Shown: positions 8,613-17,750 of the stretch, in pieces
Layout of the letters: each line of letters begins with the position of its first letter
Position numbering within the stretch: position 1 is the stretch's first letter
From: an uncultured Porphyromonadaceae bacterium
Lineage (GTDB): Bacteria; Bacteroidota; Bacteroidia; Bacteroidales; Muribaculaceae
Direction: 5' to 3'
Length of the DNA: 64,000 nucleotides
NCBI GenBank assembly: GCA_900540625.1
Contig: UQGP01000005.1
Span: 1-64,000, forward strand
Translations under genes and position numbers: made by a program
Notes under the pieces: model-generated
Seen by the model: the letters and a program-made list of their open reading frames with translations, nothing else
What the model was told of the DNA's origin: nothing
Database searches by the model: none

Positions 8613-8684
8613 GGCCCATTCGTCTATCGGTTAGGACGCAAGATTTTCATTCTTGAAAGAGCAGTTCGATTCTGCTATGGGCTA
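8613..8684 (+). tRNA. tRNA-Glu (TTC), copy 2
   Basis: The sequence is identical to copy 1 from the acceptor GGCCCAT to the discriminator A. It is followed by CCT, so the final A of CCA is not encoded and the end must be completed by nucleotidyltransferase. A strong terminator starts 4 nt later. Confidence 0.95.
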
Positions 8685-8688
8685 CCTT

Positions 8689-8735
8689 GGCACACGGGAT
8701 GTCTTCATTGACATCCCGTGTGCCTTTGTTGTTTT
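8689..8735 (+). terminator. Rho-independent terminator after the tRNA-Glu/rpsT unit
   Basis: A perfect 15-bp stem (GGCACACGGGATGTC, 8689-8703, with its complement at 8710-8724) and a 6-nt loop are followed by TTTGTTGTTTT. Confidence 0.9.
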
Positions 8736-8765
8736 ACGGCTGTGATAATGCCTACTATGGCCATA

Positions 8766-8818
8766 ATAGCCGCTATAGCTATTATAGTTGTTATAGGACT
8801 CCCCCTCTCATTGTTCCC
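8766..8818 (-). repeat. Right arm of the 53-nt inverted repeat
   Basis: This is the reverse complement of 7177-7229 with three differences. With the left arm it encloses recO and the tRNA-Glu/rpsT unit (about 1.54 kb between the arms). It lies between the terminator at 8689-8735 and rsmH. Confidence 0.85.
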
Positions 8819-8898
8819 ATTATTCCTGTTATTCCCGAAAATCCCGGTTTTCACAAAAATTTGCCTGAAAATATTTGTGTGTGCGGATGCCGTGTGTT

Positions 8899-8922
8899 GC
8901 CGAAAAAATGCGTAATTTTACA
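8899..8922 (+). promoter_or_regulatory. Promoter-like motif upstream of rsmH
   Basis: A 24-nt sequence (core CGAAAAAATGCGTAATTTTA) is repeated without change at 26376-26399 upstream of ftsW. TAATTTTA at 8913-8920 is one mismatch from the -7 consensus. No -33 TTTG is seen at the right distance. A shorter version lies over the trmD promoter. It ends 37 nt before rsmH. Confidence 0.55.
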
Positions 8923-8959
8923 CTCCCAAATTTCGGCTCAAAAGCCGGGAGGGTAGTTT

Positions 8960-9952
8960 ATGCATCGAGACAAGACAAACGACCAATCAGACAACAATAT
9001 AGGCGAGCCGGCATACCATATTCCGGCATTGCTGCGACAGAGTGTGGACGCCCTTGACGTGCACCCCGACGGGGTATATGTCGATGTGACGCTCGGTGGC
9101 GCCGGACACACGCGCGAAATTCTGCGCCGCCTCGGGCCCGGGGGACGTCTCTACTCCTTCGACCGCGACATCGATGCCATGGCCACCGCACCCATGGACG
9201 ATAGCCGTTTTACGATGATTTTGGGCAACTTCCGCTATCTTCTGTGTCATCTCCAATATCAGGGCTTGGCCATAGACGCGCCCGAGGGTAGTGTCGACGG
9301 CATTCTTGCCGATCTCGGCGTCAGCTTCCACCATTTTGATGATGCGGAACGCGGTTTCACCTTCCGCGATGACGATGCGCCCCTGGATATGCGCATGACC
9401 CGAACGGCGCCCGTCACGGCTGCGGACATCCTCAACAGCTACGAACAGGGCGAACTTGCCGATATTTTACGTCTCTACGGCGAAGTCAATCGTCCCGGAG
9501 CCGTGGCTTCGGCCATCATACGCGCCCGACAGGCTGCACCATTGCGCACCAGCGGCGACTTGATGCGTGCCGTCACTCCACTGCTCAATCCGGCACGTGC
9601 TCGCAAGGAATTGGCTCAGGTATATCAGGCGTTGCGTATCGTTGTCAACGACGAAATGTCGGCCCTGCGCCATCTGCTCAAGGACTCGTTGCGGGTATTG
9701 CGCCCCGGCGGACGACTGGCCGTTATCACCTACCACAGCCTCGAAGACCGACTGGTCAAGAACTTTATGCGCGCCGGCAATTTTGAAGGCAAGATAGACA
9801 AAGACATTTACGGTAACATCCAAGCACCTTTGCGACCGATAACATCCAAGGCCATAGCTCCCGATGCCGAGGAAGTGGCCCGCAATCCGCGCAGCCGCAG
9901 TGCTCATCTGCGTGCCGCATCGTTCACCCCCATGAATTCCAAGAAGATATGA
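8960..9952 (+). CDS. rsmH: 16S rRNA (cytosine(1402)-N(4))-methyltransferase
   Basis: This 330-residue class I methyltransferase (MraW) modifies C1402 in the ribosomal P site. Near the N-terminus it shows HIPALLRQSVDAL and YVDVTLGGAGHT (SAM motif I); LADLGVSFHHFD and ERGFTFRDDDAPLDMRM lie in the middle, and HSLEDRLVKNF near the C-terminus. The length is typical (about 300-330). It is the first gene of the dcw cluster here; the usual preceding mraZ is absent. Its stop overlaps the next start by 4 nt (ATGA). Confidence 0.97.
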   Translation: MHRDKTNDQSDNNIGEPAYHIPALLRQSVDALDVHPDGVYVDVTLGGAGHTREILRRLGPGGRLYSFDRDIDAMATAPMDDSRFTMILGNFRYLLCHLQYQGLAIDAPEGSVDGILADLGVSFHHFDDAERGFTFRDDDAPLDMRMTRTAPVTAADILNSYEQGELADILRLYGEVNRPGAVASAIIRARQAAPLRTSGDLMRAVTPLLNPARARKELAQVYQALRIVVNDEMSALRHLLKDSLRVLRPGGRLAVITYHSLEDRLVKNFMRAGNFEGKIDKDIYGNIQAPLRPITSKAIAPDAEEVARNPRSRSAHLRAASFTPMNSKKI

Positions 9953-10317
9953 GTGCGCGTACCAAGAAATCCACAGCCGAAAAGCCTAAAGTGGGTCTGG
10001 CGCACCGCTTTTTCTGGGGGTCGGTGATATCCAGCGAATTCCTCAATCGCAATAAGGTGAAAATTTTTGTCGGCCTATTCCTGATACTGATGTTCATCGC
10101 CACCAAGTATCAGTGCCAGGTGGGTATGGAAGATATACGCAAGCTGTCCAATAAGCTCGAGGTCGCCAAGACCGAAAGTATTCGCCAGCACATGATATAC
10201 ATGAGCCGGACGCGCGAAAGCGCCATGACCTCCAAGGCCGACAGCGTTCGCCCCGGGTTGGGCATCCGCGAACGTCCGCCATACACGTTGCCGGCCTCCG
10301 ACCTCCAAAATCGGTGA
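9949..10317 (+). CDS. ftsL: FtsL-like cell division protein
   Basis: A 122-residue bitopic membrane protein has a basic cytoplasmic N-terminus (1-37), one transmembrane helix (about 38-56, IFVGLFLILMFIATKY) and a short periplasmic coiled-coil-like region (about 60-90). Position between rsmH and ftsI, size and topology match the Bacteroidota FtsL-like proteins that bridge FtsQ/FtsB and the FtsWI synthase. Sequence conservation in this family is low, so the call rests mainly on context. Its start is coupled to rsmH. Confidence 0.82.
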   Translation: MSARTKKSTAEKPKVGLAHRFFWGSVISSEFLNRNKVKIFVGLFLILMFIATKYQCQVGMEDIRKLSNKLEVAKTESIRQHMIYMSRTRESAMTSKADSVRPGLGIRERPPYTLPASDLQNR

Positions 10318-10448
10318 CAATATATTACAAAGACTTAATAAACAATAAAATAAGAACATATCCAATTCCACGAACCGGACCATTACCGCATCAAGCATAG
10401 ACATATAGCTAAAAACATAAACCTCAAACCTCAAAAAACTTCAATCAA

Positions 10449-12578
10449 ATGGCTAAGAAGATAACGCCGGAAGAAGGCAAATTTTCTCGTCGCGCCAGGA
10501 TTATGGCGCGATACGGATTGGTGGCATCCATTATAATGGGCTTTGCCATTGTGTCCGGATGGTCGTTGGTGCGTACCACAATCATTGATGCCGACAAGTG
10601 GAATGATAAGGCCAATAGAGACTTACAACGCATAGACACTATACAGCCGATACGTGGCGATATTTTGGCGTGCGACGGTAGTATTCTGGCTACCAATGTC
10701 ATCACCTACGATGCGGCCATAGACTTCAAAGCCTCGCGATTTATGGTCAAGCGTATGCGTCAGGATATGACCGCCTTGTGCGACTCCTTGGCTATGTTCT
10801 ATCCGCAATATTCCTCACAGCAGTGGCGTGACAAGTTCGAAGGTCAATTGGATCGCGAGAGCAATAAACGCAGTTCGTACTTCGTGTTCCTGCGCAACCT
10901 CACCTACGAACAGAGTGAGCAGTTGCGCAAATTCCCCTTCTTCCGTCATAGCACCAATCCGAGCTACAACGGGCTGGTAATCACAAGTAAAAGCAAGCGC
11001 GAATATCCCTACGGCGATATGGCCAAGCGCAGTATAGGACGAGTCAACCAGCGTCCCGACGGTCAAATACACGGATATTCGGGCCTCGAGTACGCCCTTG
11101 ACAGTCTACTGTACGGCACCCCCGGCGTGTGCAAAAAAGTGCCTTTAACGCACAAAATTACCAATTGGGTGGATGTCAATGCCGTCAGTGGCCGCACGCT
11201 CATCACCACCATAGACATTACCCTGCAAGACATCGTGGAGACGGCTCTGAGCGATATGATAGAAAAGACCCGAGCAAGTTGGGGTACGGTGATACTTATG
11301 GAGACCGCCACCGGCGACATCAAGGCCATCTCCAACCTGGACCGCGACAGCGTCTCCGGCCGTATTATAGAATCCATGAATCGCGCTATGCGCGGCATCG
11401 AACCCGGGTCGGTGCTCAAGACCATTTCCATGATCGTGGCGCTTGAAGACGGATATGTAGGCAATCTTGATGCTCCGTATCCCACAAGCCGCTGGCGTTT
11501 CGGTAATTACGAATTCCACGGGCATCCCAACGAGTGTAGCGCCCGTGACGTGCTGCGATACAGCTCCAATATCGGTATTGCCAAACTTGTGGCACCGCAT
11601 TTTGCAGACAACCCCAACGGATACCGCGAACGCTTGCGCCGTATGGGCTTCTTTGAGCCTCTCGGCACCGGCATCGCCGGCGAGACCCCGCCGAGTTATC
11701 CCAACTTAGACCCCAAGGCCGGTGGTCTGGTCACGTTGGTACAGCAGACTTTCGGTTACGGAGCCATTGTCCCGCCGATATATATATGCGCCATGTACAA
11801 TGCCATAGCCAACGACGGTCGCTTTGTGCGTCCGCGCATCATCCGCGGATATCGCACGGTGGCGGGCGACAGCATCCTTGCCCCCACCTACGTGCGCGAC
11901 AGCATTTGCAGCCGCCACAACGCACATATCCTTCTGGATATGCTGCGACGCGTCGTCTCGGAGAAGCGAGGCACCGCATACGCCTTCCTGCATGACAGCG
12001 AAGTGCCCATTGCCGGCAAGACCGGTACCGCCTTCGTGGCCAAAGAAAAGCGCCCGGGTCAGACCGATTTCAAACCCGGATATAAAGACCGTAGGTGGCG
12101 CAACTTCTCGTTCTGCGGCATCTTCCCGGCAGACAAGCCGCGCTACACCTGTATGGTCGTAATCGGCGAACCTGCCGCCTCTGTATCTGCCGCCTCCTCC
12201 AGCGGAATGATTGTGCGCGATATTGCCGCCAAGATGAATGCTCGCGGACTGCTGGGCGATACGCCCGATTACCGAGCCGACGACCCCGTCAAGGACAAGA
12301 CCGTCACCCCAACTGTATATTCTGTGGGTCAGAAAAGTATGCCGATGCTTCATCAGACCCTCGGAACGAACAAGGTGAAGACCTATAAATCAGCCAAGCA
12401 AGCGTCGCGAGGTGCCATCCCCGATGTGCGCGGTATGGGCATACGCCAGGCCGTGCATGCCGTCGAAGCCGCCGGATACCGAGCCGTTGTACGCGGCAAC
12501 GGCCTTGTGGTGGCGCAGTCTCCCGCCGCGGGAACGCACTCACGCGCCGGAGCAACGGTCTCGCTGACTATGCAGTGA
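10449..12578 (+). CDS. ftsI: Septal peptidoglycan transpeptidase (PBP3/FtsI type) with PASTA domain
   Basis: The 709-residue class B penicillin-binding protein crosslinks septal peptidoglycan. After a cytoplasmic tail there is one membrane anchor (about 25-42), then the dimerisation/pedestal domain with R-I-D-T-I-Q-P-I-R-G-D-I-L-A. The transpeptidase motifs are GSVLK (serine nucleophile and lysine), SSN and KTGTAF. A single C-terminal PASTA domain (about 650-709) begins IPDVRGMGIRQAVHAVEAAG. PASTA-bearing FtsI/Spo VD-like proteins are usual in Bacteroidota. A 131-nt gap with no recognisable feature precedes it. Position between ftsL and murE supports ftsI rather than another class B enzyme. 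Confidence 0.95.
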   Translation: MAKKITPEEGKFSRRARIMARYGLVASIIMGFAIVSGWSLVRTTIIDADKWNDKANRDLQRIDTIQPIRGDILACDGSILATNVITYDAAIDFKASRFMVKRMRQDMTALCDSLAMFYPQYSSQQWRDKFEGQLDRESNKRSSYFVFLRNLTYEQSEQLRKFPFFRHSTNPSYNGLVITSKSKREYPYGDMAKRSIGRVNQRPDGQIHGYSGLEYALDSLLYGTPGVCKKVPLTHKITNWVDVNAVSGRTLITTIDITLQDIVETALSDMIEKTRASWGTVILMETATGDIKAISNLDRDSVSGRIIESMNRAMRGIEPGSVLKTISMIVALEDGYVGNLDAPYPTSRWRFGNYEFHGHPNECSARDVLRYSSNIGIAKLVAPHFADNPNGYRERLRRMGFFEPLGTGIAGETPPSYPNLDPKAGGLVTLVQQTFGYGAIVPPIYICAMYNAIANDGRFVRPRIIRGYRTVAGDSILAPTYVRDSICSRHNAHILLDMLRRVVSEKRGTAYAFLHDSEVPIAGKTGTAFVAKEKRPGQTDFKPGYKDRRWRNFSFCGIFPADKPRYTCMVVIGEPAASVSAASSSGMIVRDIAAKMNARGLLGDTPDYRADDPVKDKTVTPTVYSVGQKSMPMLHQTLGTNKVKTYKSAKQASRGAIPDVRGMGIRQAVHAVEAAGYRAVVRGNGLVVAQSPAAGTHSRAGATVSLTMQ

Positions 12579-12649
12579 CGTGAAACGACATATTAAGACG
12601 AGAAACAAAATATTAAATAGAATATAAAACGCCATACAAAATATTGCAG

Positions 12650-14137
12650 ATGAAGAAACTTGGGAGACTACTCACAGCCATCATCACCGAAGAAATATTA
12701 GAGGCCGACGGCGCGTCACGCGACATCGTCATCGAAGGCCTCACGGCCGACTCGCGCACGGTGGTGCCGGGCGGAATGTTTGTGGCCGTGCGCGGTACCG
12801 CCGTCGACGGTCACGACTATATACCCAAAGCCTTGGCCGCCGGTGCCGTAGCCATCGTGTGCGAAACCATCCCGACCGACCATCCCGGCGATGTGGCGTG
12901 GATACGCGTGGCCGATTCCTCGGTAGCCCTCGGGCTGCTGGCTTCGGCATGGTTTGACGACCCCTCGCGACACCTTACGCTGGTAGGCGTCACCGGCACC
13001 AACGGCAAGACGACAATAGCCACGCTGTTGTGGGAGGCTGCCCATGCGCTCGGCCATCACGCCGGGCTGCTGTCCACGGTGTGCAACTACGTGGACAATG
13101 AGCGCATACCGTCGACGCACACCACGCCCGACCCCATGGAAACCAACGGGCTGCTGCGACGTATGGTAGATGCCGGCTGCACCTTCGCCGCCATGGAAGT
13201 GTCAAGCCACGGTATGGCGCAAAACCGTACCGCCGGACTGCATTTTGCCGGAGGTATCTTCACCAATATCACTCGTGACCACCTGGACTATCACAAAACC
13301 TTCCAGGATTATCTGCACGCCAAGAAGCGCTTCTTTGACCTGCTGCCCAAGACGGCATGGGCGCTCACCAATATAGACGATCCCAACGGCAGTGTGATGA
13401 CTCAAAACACTATGGCTGCTGTGAAAACTTACTCGCTGACGCGCACGGCGGCCGATTTCACCGCTCGCATCATCGAGAGCCATCTTGGCAGTACCGAAAT
13501 GGCCATCGCTCCCGGTGTGACGGCGGACATCACCACGCGCTTTACGGGACGTTTCAATGCCTATAACCTGCTGGCGGTATACGCCGCGTTGACCCTGCTG
13601 GGGACACCTTACGGCGAGGCGGCACGTGTCATCTCCGCGCTGGTGCCCGTGGCCGGACGTTTCGAAACCTTCCACGACGCCTCCGGCCAGGTGACCGTCA
13701 TCGTCGATTACGCGCATACCCCCGATGCCATCACCAATGTCCTCGAGGCCGTGCGTGCCGTCGAGCCGCGTGCACATGTCACCACCGTCTTCGGGGCCGG
13801 CGGCAATCGCGACCACGGCAAGCGACCCCTTATGGGCGCTGCGGCCGCAGCCGCTTCCGACAGTATTGTCATCACCTCGGACAATCCGCGTGACGAAGAC
13901 CCCAAGACCATAGCCGACGCTATCGCCGCCGGCGTTCCGGTCGATTCGCCCTGCGAAGTCACCACCATACTGGATCGTGCCGAGGCCATAAACAAGGCCG
14001 TAGCGGACGCCATGCCCGGCGATGTAATTGTGGTGGCCGGCAAGGGACACGAAGACTATCAGGTACTTGCCGGCGGTCGCCGCATACACCTGGACGACCG
14101 CGAAATTGTGCGTGCCGCCCTCGCCGCCAAGAAATAA
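12650..14137 (+). CDS. murE: UDP-N-acetylmuramoyl-L-alanyl-D-glutamate--2,6-diaminopimelate ligase
   Basis: The 495-residue ATP-dependent ligase adds the third residue of the peptide stem. The three Mur-ligase domains are visible: N-terminal SRTVVPGGMFVAVRG, the ATP loop VTGTNGKTTIATLLW (about residue 117), and a C-terminal domain with TSDNPRDEDP. The DNPR motif marks specificity for meso-diaminopimelate rather than lysine. I choose ATG at 12650; a TTG two codons upstream (12644) is possible. It lies 71 nt after ftsI and about 160 nt before mraY. Confidence 0.96.
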   Translation: MKKLGRLLTAIITEEILEADGASRDIVIEGLTADSRTVVPGGMFVAVRGTAVDGHDYIPKALAAGAVAIVCETIPTDHPGDVAWIRVADSSVALGLLASAWFDDPSRHLTLVGVTGTNGKTTIATLLWEAAHALGHHAGLLSTVCNYVDNERIPSTHTTPDPMETNGLLRRMVDAGCTFAAMEVSSHGMAQNRTAGLHFAGGIFTNITRDHLDYHKTFQDYLHAKKRFFDLLPKTAWALTNIDDPNGSVMTQNTMAAVKTYSLTRTAADFTARIIESHLGSTEMAIAPGVTADITTRFTGRFNAYNLLAVYAALTLLGTPYGEAARVISALVPVAGRFETFHDASGQVTVIVDYAHTPDAITNVLEAVRAVEPRAHVTTVFGAGGNRDHGKRPLMGAAAAAASDSIVITSDNPRDEDPKTIADAIAAGVPVDSPCEVTTILDRAEAINKAVADAMPGDVIVVAGKGHEDYQVLAGGRRIHLDDREIVRAALAAKK

Positions 14138-14298
14138 CGATGTCTCGGACGCTTCCGAAGGCCGCTTGTGTGCTTTCGGGAACGTCAATGAGCGTTGCTT
14201 CTCGCAACACCACGTCTCTCCCTCCCCGACGGCGGACACTGCTCCGGCTTATGTCGCGGATTTCAAAGATTATTCACCTTCTAATATAAAGACTATCG

Positions 14299-15597
14299 GT
14301 GTTTTACTACCTTTTCAACTATCTTGAACAATACAATGTCCCGGGCGCACGCCTATTCGACTATGTGACATTTCGCACGGGTGTGGCCTTTGTGCTGGCA
14401 ATGCTCATTGCCATCATTATCGGTCGTCGCATCATTGACCGTCTGCAAAAAATGCAGGTCGGCGAAATAATCCGTAACCTGGGCCTCGAAGGGCAGATGA
14501 AAAAAACCGGCACCCCGACTATGGGCGGTGTCATTATCATCATTTCAATCGTCATACCATGCCTGTTGGTGAGCAAAATCACCAATATATACATGTTGCT
14601 GATGATAGGTGCCACGTTGTGGCTGGGCACTATCGGCTTCTTGGACGACTACAAGAAACTGCGCAAACACAACAAGGAAGGTATGAAAGGCAAGTACAAA
14701 ATCGTGGGACAGATAGTCATCGGACTTATCGTGACCGCGGTGATGTATACCAATCCCTCGATGACAGCCGTGCTCGAGCATTCCCCGGCCGAAACGGTGT
14801 CCGCTATAGCTACGGACGACAGCCGCCGCGATGTTCAGGAGCAGGAGTTGCGCCAGAGCTTGCAGTCGGTTACGGCTCAAGCCGAGCATAAGGCCCCGGT
14901 GACCACGATACCTTTTGTCAAAGACCATAACTTCGATTACGCATGGGCCACGTCGTGGATGGGCGGTGGTGCACAAGCCGGTGGCTGGGTGCTCTTTGTG
15001 CTGGTTACAATCTTTTTTGTGGCAGCCACCAGCAACGGCGCCAACCTTACGGACGGCCTTGACGGCCTGGCGACCGGGACGTCGGCCATTATAGGCGTTG
15101 CTCTCGCCATTATGGCGTATCTCGGTGCCAGTATCGTCTATGCCCCGTATCTGGATATTATGTATATTCCGGCCAGTGAGGAACTTGTGGTGTATATGGG
15201 CGCGTTTATCGGCGCTCTCGTGGGCTTCCTGTGGTACAACGCCTACCCGGCGCAGGTATTCATGGGCGATACGGGCAGCCTCACCATCGGCGGTATTATC
15301 GCCATATTCGCTATCCTGATACACAAAGAGTTGCTGCTGCCGCTACTGTGCGCAATATTCTATGTCGAAGACCTTTCGGTAATCCTGCAAGTGGCATATT
15401 TCAAGGTTTCGCACGGTCGCCGTATCTTCAAGATGACACCCTTGCACCACCACTTCCAGAAGCCCGGAAACAGCGGCATAGATGCCCTCATACAACGTCC
15501 GCTGACGGCCATCCCCGAGAGCAAAATTGTGGCTCGATTTTGGATTATAGGCATCATTTTGGCAGTGTGCACCTTCGTGACGCTCAAGATACGATAG
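14299..15597 (+). CDS. mraY: Phospho-N-acetylmuramoyl-pentapeptide-transferase
   Basis: The 432-residue integral membrane enzyme makes lipid I from UDP-MurNAc-pentapeptide and undecaprenyl phosphate. It starts with GTG, and the resulting MFYYLFNYL matches Bacteroidota MraY starts. About ten membrane helices are expected. Active-site features are FLDDYKK, NLTDGLDGLATG and MTPLHHHFQ. Between the DDY and NLTDG motifs lies an extra, mostly polar stretch (about residues 150-215) that enlarges the protein beyond E. coli MraY (360). Long forms of this kind are typical of the phylum. Confidence 0.96.
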   Translation: MFYYLFNYLEQYNVPGARLFDYVTFRTGVAFVLAMLIAIIIGRRIIDRLQKMQVGEIIRNLGLEGQMKKTGTPTMGGVIIIISIVIPCLLVSKITNIYMLLMIGATLWLGTIGFLDDYKKLRKHNKEGMKGKYKIVGQIVIGLIVTAVMYTNPSMTAVLEHSPAETVSAIATDDSRRDVQEQELRQSLQSVTAQAEHKAPVTTIPFVKDHNFDYAWATSWMGGGAQAGGWVLFVLVTIFFVAATSNGANLTDGLDGLATGTSAIIGVALAIMAYLGASIVYAPYLDIMYIPASEELVVYMGAFIGALVGFLWYNAYPAQVFMGDTGSLTIGGIIAIFAILIHKELLLPLLCAIFYVEDLSVILQVAYFKVSHGRRIFKMTPLHHHFQKPGNSGIDALIQRPLTAIPESKIVARFWIIGIILAVCTFVTLKIR

Positions 15598-15648
15598 GAG
15601 CGTCGGAAAAAACGATAAAACGCTATATATCATAATATAAGTATAATC

Positions 15649-17019
15649 ATGGCAGAAACCATATATCATGGCAAGGCTATACGCCGTGTCAGCATCCTCG
15701 GCGCCGGTGAAAGCGGCGTCGGAACCGCAATTCTTTGCAAAAAGTTCGGTATCGAGGCTTTTCTGAGCGATCACGGCACCATAGCCGCCAAACATGTGGC
15801 CGAATTGGAGGCCGCAGGCACTCCCTACGAGCAGGGACAGCACAGCGTCGAGCGTATACTCGCGGCGGACATCATCGTCAAAAGTCCCGGCATACCCAAC
15901 GATGCGCCTATAATAAAAGATGCTGCAGCCAAGGGAATTCCGGTGGTCAGCGAAATCGAATTTGCATACCTCTTTCTGCCCGCCGGCACGCGCCTTGTGG
16001 CCATAACCGGCAGCAACGGCAAGACCACCACAACGATGCTGACTACGCATCTGCTGCGTTGCTGCGGACACGATGCCGCCGCCTGCGGCAATATAGGCGT
16101 AAGTTTGGCTCGCCTCGTAGCCGACGAACCGCACGCGGTGTATGTCATCGAGCTGTCCTCTTTCCAGTTGGACAATATGTACACCTTCCATCCCGATGTG
16201 GCAATGCTGCTCAATATTACGCCCGACCACCTCGACCGCTATGACCATAAGATGGAGAATTATATTGCAGCCAAACTGCGTGTATTCCAAAATCTTGAGC
16301 CTGCAGATTTGGCAGTCTATTGGGCGGACGACCCCGTAGTGGCTCCGCGCATCGGCGACTTGGGCATACGCGCCCGTCTATGCACCTTCGCCGACGGACA
16401 CGACGCCACCGTCGAGGCTCGCGACGGGATGATACACGATGGTATCGGCGGTATGGATATTCCCGTGGCGGGCATCGCTACACGCGGCACACACAATCTG
16501 CTCAACTCCATGGCGGCCATAGCCGCGTGCGCCAAATTAGGCGCTCAGGCCGAGGCTGTCGCCGAGGGCTTACGCACTTTTGCGCCCGTCGAGCACCGTC
16601 TGGAAGACGTTGCCACCATCGATGGCGTGCATTACATCAACGACTCCAAGGCCACCAACGTCAATTCGACATATTATGCGCTGATAGCCATGACCACGCC
16701 CACGGTGCTCATACTCGGCGGCAAGGACAAAGGCAATGATTACAGCGAGATCCTGCCCTTGGTCAAAGAAAAAGTCCATGACATCGTGGCCATGGGACTG
16801 CACAACGAGAAAATAGTGGACTACTTTACCGCCAACGGTATACCCGTGGCCGATACGCACAGCCTCGATGACGCTCTTGCCGCCTGCCGTGCCGTTGCGC
16901 GTCCCGGCGATACGGTGTTGTTGTCGCCGTGCTGCGCCAGCTTCGATTTGTTCACCTCCTATGAGGACCGCGGTCGCCGCTTCAAGACTGCCGTGCGCGC
17001 CCTCGCCCCCACACGCTAA
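15649..17019 (+). CDS. murD: UDP-N-acetylmuramoylalanine--D-glutamate ligase
   Basis: This 456-residue Mur ligase adds D-glutamate to UDP-MurNAc-L-alanine. Seen are the N-terminal Rossmann-like ILGAGESGVGTAILCKKFG, ATP loop ITGSNGKTTTTML (about residue 120), NITPDHLDRYDH, and the C-terminal SPCCASFDLFTSYEDRGRRF. The length is normal (440-460). It is the last gene of the upstream half of the dcw cluster; the expected next gene, ftsW, is displaced to 26577. Confidence 0.96.
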   Translation: MAETIYHGKAIRRVSILGAGESGVGTAILCKKFGIEAFLSDHGTIAAKHVAELEAAGTPYEQGQHSVERILAADIIVKSPGIPNDAPIIKDAAAKGIPVVSEIEFAYLFLPAGTRLVAITGSNGKTTTTMLTTHLLRCCGHDAAACGNIGVSLARLVADEPHAVYVIELSSFQLDNMYTFHPDVAMLLNITPDHLDRYDHKMENYIAAKLRVFQNLEPADLAVYWADDPVVAPRIGDLGIRARLCTFADGHDATVEARDGMIHDGIGGMDIPVAGIATRGTHNLLNSMAAIAACAKLGAQAEAVAEGLRTFAPVEHRLEDVATIDGVHYINDSKATNVNSTYYALIAMTTPTVLILGGKDKGNDYSEILPLVKEKVHDIVAMGLHNEKIVDYFTANGIPVADTHSLDDALAACRAVARPGDTVLLSPCCASFDLFTSYEDRGRRFKTAVRALAPTR

Positions 17020-17038
17020 AAAAAGAGCACGTACGCGT

Positions 17039-17686
17039 ATGGCTTCCAGAAAGTTTTATGTAGTATTTGAAGGCCGCGCGCCGGGTCTTTACGACTCCTG
17101 GGAAGAATGTCAAGAGCAAATAGACGGGTTTCCCGGCGCCCGCTATCGTGCTTTTCAGGACCAAGATGAGGCCACCGAGGCATTTCGCCGATATGACAGC
17201 GGCGAGGATATGGCCATATACAAAGCTATGCGCCGCCGCAACTCAGCCGTGGTCAATTACGAGGCCTTTCCCGAAATTCGGCTCGATGCGATAGCTGTGG
17301 ACGCCTCGTGCCCCGGCAATCCCGGGCCGGTGGAATACCGTGGCGTGCGTGTGGGTACAGGCGAGCAACTGTTTCGCATCGGCCCGCTGCAAGGTGGAAC
17401 CAATAATATCGGCGAGTATTTGGCACTGGTACACGTGGCGGCGCTGCTCAAGAAAAACGGCGACACCACCACGCCGATTTACAGCGACTCGCGCACGGCT
17501 ATAGGCTGGTTTATGCGCGGGGCCTCCAATACCAAAATCGCACCCACGGCCACCAATGGGCCGCTGCTCCAAATTCTGGCCCGTGCCGATGCGTGGCGAC
17601 GCGTCAATCGCATTATCCCCAACCCGATATTCAAGTGGGATACAGACCGTTGGGGCGAAATCCCGGCCGATTTCGGACGCAAATAA
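17039..17686 (+). CDS. Ribonuclease H with viroplasmin N-domain
   Basis: The 215-residue protein joins an N-terminal caulimovirus viroplasmin/RNase H1 N-domain (residues 4-50, KFYVVFEGRAPGLYDSWEEC) to an RNase H fold (about 80-215). Catalytic carboxylates are visible in AVDASCPGNPGPVEYRG, NNIGEYLALVH, YSDSRTAIGW and the terminal ADFGRK. It should cleave RNA in RNA-DNA hybrids such as R-loops and replication primers. The N-domain usually binds the hybrid. The ATG at 17039 starts 20 nt after murD, so it could be cotranscribed with it although it is unrelated to wall synthesis. Confidence 0.93.
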   Translation: MASRKFYVVFEGRAPGLYDSWEECQEQIDGFPGARYRAFQDQDEATEAFRRYDSGEDMAIYKAMRRRNSAVVNYEAFPEIRLDAIAVDASCPGNPGPVEYRGVRVGTGEQLFRIGPLQGGTNNIGEYLALVHVAALLKKNGDTTTPIYSDSRTAIGWFMRGASNTKIAPTATNGPLLQILARADAWRRVNRIIPNPIFKWDTDRWGEIPADFGRK

Positions 17687-17750
17687 CCAGGAGTCGGACA
17701 TCGGTTCCGGACTTAACTTAATCATTGATACGGGCAATACACTTAGAATA

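Noticed and set aside
7157..8838. Possible insertion sequence or transposon with terminal inverted repeats
   Set aside because: The enclosed genes are recO, tRNA-Glu and rpsT, all housekeeping; no transposase and no target-site duplication were seen.
12644..12649. TTG start for murE
   Set aside because: It adds only two residues and an ATG follows at once; ATG at 12650 is the simpler choice.
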